This document shows positions 59,040 through 64,000 of a stretch of DNA of 64,000 bases, piece after piece. The notes beneath the pieces are model-generated. The model saw only the letters and a list, made by a program, of their open reading frames with translations, had not been told where the DNA came from and did not search any database. Made by a program: the position numbers and the translations under genes. Every line of letters begins with the position of its first letter. Within the stretch, counting starts at the first letter, position 1. Origin of the DNA: Gnetum montanum (Eukaryota; Streptophyta; Gnetopsida; Gnetales; Gnetaceae); NCBI GenBank assembly GCA_015680685.1, contig MNCI01029288.1, forward strand, positions 1-64,000, in the 5' to 3' direction.

Positions 59040-59800
59040 CTTTGATAAGCACGTGACGGTATCGTTCTTATCCTCCGGATGAAAATTTTAAAAAATCACT
59101 TTGATGAAAATTTTAAGCACGTGACGGACGTGACGGTCATGATGTAGACGTAAGTTGAAAACAATCACTTTGATAACAAGTTGGAAACAATCACTTTGAT
59201 AATCGGGATGAAAATTTTAAAAAATTAAGTCATGATGTAGATGCAAGTTGAAAACAATCACTTTGATCAGCAATGTAAGTTGAAAACAAGAACTTTGGTA
59301 TAGTTCTTATCCAGATGAAAATTTTAAAAAATTAAGTCATGATGTAGAGGTAAGTTAAAAACAATCACTTTGATAAGCATGTGAGTGATAAGCATGTGAT
59401 GGTATCGGGATGAAAATTTTAAAAAATTAGGTCATGATGTAGATGCAAGTTGAAAACAATCACTTTGATCAGCAATGTAAGTTGAAAACAAGAACTTTGG
59501 TATCGTTCTTATCCAGATGAAAATTTTAAAAAATTAAGTCATGATGTAGGCGTAAGTTAAAAACATACTTTTTGATAAGCATGTAAGTTGAAAACAATCA
59601 CTTATCCGAATGAAAATTTTAAGAAATTAAGTTATGATGTAACCGTAAGTTTAAAACAATCACTTTGTGACGGTATCGTTCTTAAATAAAAATTTTAAAA
59701 AATTAAGTCATACGTAAGTTGAAAACAATCACTTTGATAAGCATGTGATGTACCATTCTCGTCCGGATGAAAATTCTGAAAGATAAAGCCATGATGTAGA
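59040..59800. repeat. tandem repeat of about 100 bp upstream of the CYP74 gene
   Basis: The landmark GATGAAAATTTTAAAAAATT recurs near 59083, 59208, 59315, 59410, 59515, 59610, 59686 and 59766, mostly at intervals of 95-107 bases. A second landmark, AAAACAATCACTTTGATAA, sits between them. The longest units also contain AAGTCATGATGTAGATG. The array lies 0.85-1.6 kb upstream of the start codon. Copies degrade at both ends; a last trace is at 59936-59970. Confidence 0.9.
59050..59123. promoter_or_regulatory. two G-boxes (CACGTG)
   Basis: CACGTG at 59050-59055 and 59118-59123, each within a GCACGTGACGG context, at the gene-proximal end of the array. G-boxes bind bHLH (MYC-type) and bZIP factors; jasmonate-pathway genes are often regulated this way, so a role here is plausible but inferred. 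Confidence 0.5.
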
Positions 59801-60224
59801 TGCAACCCCCGGGGTCTCCGTTCCACAAAGTAAACAATAAAGAATTATTTTTCTTCTATTTCATTCATTCAACTATACTATCCTCACTGCACAAGGTCTG
59901 TATCGGACTTGTAACTTGTGAGATCTTAAGCGTCATAAAAATTTTAAAAGATAAAGCCACGATTTAGATTTTTGGAGTTTTGGAATTGTACCTAAGATTT
60001 CACGCGTTAAAAATTTGACGCAGACCTACTGCAATGAGGGATTGGAGAAAAAAAAAAAGGAAAATAATGTTCATCATTGTCTGCTATCCAACGGACAATA
60101 TCTGCAAATGAAAGCTCTTTTATCTTTTTCTTAATGCTTTGTCCCTTGATTGTTTAATGCTAACCTTCTCTTCTGAGATTAATTGAAAGCAAGGTCCTCA
60201 AGGTTTACCATTACCAAACAATGT
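59801..60224. other. spacer, nothing recognised
   Basis: Contains a trace of the tandem repeat (59936-59970) and an A-run. No gene seen. Confidence 0.4.
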
Positions 60225-60830
60225 TCATTATGGTACTTTTTGCCTTTTGAAAGGCTAAATTCAAGGTGGTGCAATCATCACTAATTCAGTACTTGACCTG
60301 GAAACCCCACCAAAATCCATGTTGCAAATCCCACTTTTCAGCTTGGGATAAAGTTTCATTGTAAATATAAGATATGTGGTACATAAGCTACAATCTTGCA
60401 TATTTTAACTTCTTGAGGTTGAAAAATGCTTCAAAAGTTATTATTGCCTCACTCCTTGAGTGAAAAATGGTGCCTAATGTTTATATTTAGGCTTAGGAAG
60501 GTTGAAAAATGCCTTAGGAATGACTAAAACTGGTCTTTCCATGGATTTTTGTAGGGGTATAGCCCCAACTATGATAAAGCCATTTTCAATAGGGTCAGTA
60601 GCCATAGTAGTTACAGTAGTCAACGAAGGCACCATTGAGACCCAACAAAAGTACAATGTTGGAATTGTTGGGATGATCATTTCTTCAACAACAACCAATT
60701 TTCTATAGTTTTCATCCATCTTTTTATCTACCACCAGTTTTTCCATTTCCAAAGCCTTCAGCATAGTCGTAAAGACTTGTTTACTATTTATTGTAAATAG
60801 ATGGGTTTTGTGGATGTAATCCATTCTGGA
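60225..60830. repeat. fragment related to the 20881-22090 repeat
   Basis: 60300-60410 aligns with 21090-21215. A 116-codon minus-strand frame (60474-60824) contains TTMLKALEMEKLVVDKKMDE but has no recognised domain; it is probably a chance frame within the repeat. Confidence 0.4.
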
Positions 60831-60837
60831 CTTACCA

Positions 60838-61020
60838 CAAATACCAACTATGTTGGTAGTAGATGACCAATATGCTACCAGTAGTTGATTGACTACGTTG
60901 GCACTAGATGACCAGCTACACTGCCAATAGTTGGCTAACTACGCTAGCAGTAGATGGCCAACTACACTAACAGGTGGCCATTGACCACTATCGACATAGC
61001 CAAATAACCACCAACATAGT
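60838..61020. repeat. short degenerate tandem repeat, CTACGTTGGCAGTAGATGACCA-like
   Basis: Six to eight copies of a unit of about 22-27 bases built from AACTACGCTAGCAGTAGATGGCC-like words; neighbouring units are partly inverted (TTGGCTAACTA). It ends just before the LTR at 61041. Confidence 0.7.
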
Positions 61021-61040
61021 TACAAAAGTTCATGTACTAT

Positions 61041-62060
61041 TGATGAGTGGCGAGGTACCCCTACACTCAACCATATGAATACGAGCGTAGCACGTGTGAT
61101 CTGGTCGAACTCTGTAGACTAAATGCCTACACGCCTCATGGAACACTTAAGGTTAACCATTCGTTGTCTTCCCAAACTTACTTGTAGTTGTCATGGTGTA
61201 TGGTTAAGTAAGTCCGAGGTATATGATTTTTATATCCTTTTATGTTTTATGTCTCTTATGCTAACAAGGTGAAGGGTTGAGAAACTAATTACTAATCCTA
61301 ACTAATGACTAAGTCTAAATTACCTAGCATCAGCATCCGTTCCCACTTACCGTACACACCCTAAACCGATGCAACCCTAGCTACCAAATGCTAATCGTTA
61401 CTAGGATTACCACGCGTAATGCACGTGTTCGAAGTGGTCATATTGAGGCACTTAACTAGGAGGAAAGGGTTGAGAGAATCTAATCTATCCTAAGTGCGAT
61501 GAGCAGCCAATTCCTTGACTATCCGTATACATCTTGGTGCATGACTGCCACTGGGATTACGAAGCATAGATCCTGGATACGCCACTAGGTTACCAAGTAG
61601 TCACACTTAAATGCTCATAATCAAGTCGTACTCATTCCGCGTTGTGGTGAGCATCCGTTCCTTGATTATCCGTACACATCCTTAGATGCTCGTAATCAAG
61701 TCATACTCATTCCACATTACTAAGAGAGAAAGCAATAAATAACATTAAATAAAATCCTATTCCATGCACTGTAAGTTTTATCCAGGAAGTTCATCTTTAT
61801 TTCCGTACACAACTTGTGTTCAGGTAAAATGTTGCTCGAATAAAGATTTGTTCACTTTAGGACTCCTACTACGGTCACATGGAAAATATTCTATCTCTGG
61901 AGTGATCAATCTGCCAGAGTTTCCCTACTTCTAGCCCAAGATTATGAAACAAGGGAGAGCCGCCTCTTATTTATAGACTTGGCGGTGGACCGCGATATCG
62001 AGTACGTGATATCACAGGGGACAACGCAATATCGTGGCCTATGTGAATCGCGTCTCATCA
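61041..62060 (-). repeat. 3' LTR
   Basis: Starts TGATGAGTGGCG and ends GTCTCATCA on the plus strand. On the minus strand the TATAAATA box is at 61976-61969 and the palindromes (GATATCAC, GATATCGCG) at 62035-61991. It is longer than the 32694 LTR because a segment of about 110 bases around 61510-61640 is partly duplicated at 61640-61720. Confidence 0.88.
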
Positions 62061-63556
62061 TACCCCATGACTAAATGAAAACTTGTCCTCGAGTTCCTTA
62101 CAATAATATTGGGAAGGTATGGAATTATTGAGGGGAATGGAACTAATGGGATGACATGTGAACAGATCATTATTACAAGACTTGACAAAACTGGTGTTCA
62201 TGACAACAAGGGTGAACACCTTACTACAATGACATCAGGCCTTAGTTGGCAGCTTGAGAGAAAGAGAGAGAGAAAGAAGTGTTGCTGCTGCCAACGTCAA
62301 GATTGCGCCTTCCTTTGTCCATCGGTAAGCACGCCATCGATCTTGCTTCTTGCATAGCTGCTTCCAACACCGCTCTATTCCATGTGTTCCTTCTAGATCC
62401 AATTCTGTTGTTGTATGATTACCATCTACACACACAACACAATCTTATATTAGCAAGGGTAAATGAATCATCATGTAATTGATACCTTGCTTCGGTGTAA
62501 GTCCATTGGCTAGGTTGTGGTATGGCTGATATGAATCTGGAGATATATTACTGATGACTACTGAAGGTGTAGGGGTTAGGAAGAAAATCAAAAAATTCGG
62601 GGCTAAGAGAAAATCGAAAAAATCAGGCCCCGTACCCCCATGACTAATCACGAACCTTCGGTAGCGTTAGAAAGGAGAAAGGAAAGAAGTAAGAAAGATA
62701 GATAAAAAGGGACAATGATAGCATCGAGGAAATGGATGTCAAGATGGTAATGAACAAAATAAAATTAATTGCAAAAATGTTAGGGAAAAGAAGTTAATGG
62801 ATGCTCCAAATAGGAATGTCAGTGGGTCCTCCCCAAAGCAGGCTCATGCCCTTAATGCCGTGACAAACCCACATTTAAAGAGTCCGTAGGCTCTGGGAAT
62901 GTCATTTGGAACAAGAGTTAAAGTCTTAACCACAAGCATTTACCAAAAAGAAAACAATGCATCAACCAAAATATATATACTAATGATACAACCGACAATG
63001 AGGTGAATAATGGAGAGAAGGATGGAGAGAAGAGAATGGAATGGAATCCAAAGGACAATGTGGTGTACAACCCCTTGTGTGTTTTATGATTTAAGTGACT
63101 TGGAAAATCTCATTCCAACTCCGGCCTCAAACCAACCACATCTAGTGACTTCGCATCAATGCATTTGGCTGAACCATCCTCTTGGAGTAACAAGAAGAAA
63201 ACTCAAGAAGAAAATATCCAAGCACCTAAGAGAACAACCAACACACATGCATCAAGTTCCCTTGAAGTCACACCCTTTTCAATCCTTGAGTCATTCCTTA
63301 GTTTAAGAAATGCCCAGTCACCGATTCGTTAAAGTTCTTATTAGAAGGGGACTTATACATTTCCAAGCAAAGAGAGACCATAGAAACTGGTGGATGGATG
63401 GATGAAGTGAACTCATTACCTGCCATATCAAAAGAAACATACCTTAGTATCAACATTGTTACTTAAAGGTAAAAACCAAACATTAGCAATCAACATGAAC
63501 ACAGTTCATACCATCATTCCGAACACTTATTAGGTGACAAACTTACAGGGTGGATC

Positions 63557-63578
63557 ACACACACACACACACACACAC
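63557..63578. repeat. CA microsatellite
   Basis: About eleven CA units; corresponds to the GT run at 37195-37208 in the related element. Confidence 0.9.
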
Positions 63579-64000
63579 ATAAAAATGAAAAAGTATAACG
63601 ATGTTGTAAAACAAAAACAAGAAAAGTTAAAGAAATTTGTAAACCAAAAATGCGTAAAAAAAACATGTAAAACAAAAATATGTAAAACAAAAACGTGTAA
63701 GAAAAAAATGTGTAAAACAAAAATGTGTAAAACAAAAATTGAAAAAGAACTGAGGGCCCCATATGATTAGCATAGGTGGCCATCTCCCCCATGACTGAGT
63801 TGCAAAGGAGAGATCCGAAATAATGAACGTCTATTTGAATTTCGTAACAGTGCCCAACTTCTCCCAATTGATGTTCTTAGGTTAAGGGGTGGAAGTTGGC
63901 GATGCTCATATTCCAATATGTCTATACCTTCGTTGTTGGCATGGTTTTTTTCCTCAGTTCATTCCATGCATATTTGGTTGCTCCTTCTAGTAGCTATCAA

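Larger units (their letters stand above)
61041..64000 (-). mobile_element. LTR retrotransposon, 3' end (continues past the window)
   Basis: Minus orientation, same family as 32694-39846. The 3' LTR is 62060-61041, then the purine tract (62072-62061), an internal tract copy (62645-62633), the conserved small ORF-like segment (62435-62235), the CA-microsatellite (63557-63578), the T/GTTTTACAC repeat (63740-63600), and a third tract copy (63796-63786). Sequence from 62800-64000 aligns with 36900-38300 of the plus-strand member (shared GAGCCTGCTTTGGGAAAGACC-like and CATTCATGCGAAGTCAC words). Protease and gag would lie beyond 64000. Confidence 0.88.

Overview
The window is nuclear DNA of a seed plant, most likely a gymnosperm (inference from the repeat load, long degenerate LTR elements and the CYP74 gene; no marker in the window fixes the species). 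It holds one gene that looks intact, a minus-strand cytochrome P450 of the CYP74 family (exon 1 58202-57647, intron, exon 2 55911-55031). Most of the rest is old, nested retrotransposon sequence. Eight single-base N positions are scaffold joins, and five are flanked by direct copies of the same 40-50 bases.

Layout. 1-2965: minus-strand Ty3/gypsy gag-protease relic. 3254-10938: minus-strand LTR retrotransposon with a perfect target-site duplication (AAATC) and the whole RT-RNaseH-integrase core missing. 10939-13954: more GC-balanced, low-repeat DNA without a recognised gene. 13955-15333: a fragment of an alpha-expansin last exon abutting, head to head, a PIF1/Helitron-type helicase fragment. 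15537-15661: a 43-bp inverted repeat around an N. 16331-22090: second gypsy gag-protease relic with leader, minisatellite and probable LTR. 22100-28274: two oppositely oriented LTR-element pieces. 28275-31033: minus-strand LINE. 31034-41565: minus-strand LTR element split by a plus-strand element at 32694-39846. 41566-53800: minus-strand LINE split by another plus-strand LTR element at 43344-52597 (perfect CATAT target-site duplication). 54355-54560: SINE-like sequence. 55031-58202: CYP74 gene. 59040-59800: tandem repeats with two G-boxes upstream of it. 60225-61035: LTR fragment and short tandem repeat. 61041-64000: minus-strand LTR element running off the end.

The LTR elements at 22100, 25500, 31034, 32694, 43344 and 61041 form a loose superfamily: LTR ends TGATG...CATCA, related primer-binding sites, and clusters of GATATC-like palindromes 30-120 bp upstream of a TATAAATA box. 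The two complete ones, and as far as seen the partial ones, carry gag (sometimes protease) but no reverse transcriptase or integrase, so they look non-autonomous. Two of them carry an extra coiled-coil ORF downstream of gag, and others carry internal copies of the polypurine tract. These are the most unusual structures in the window.
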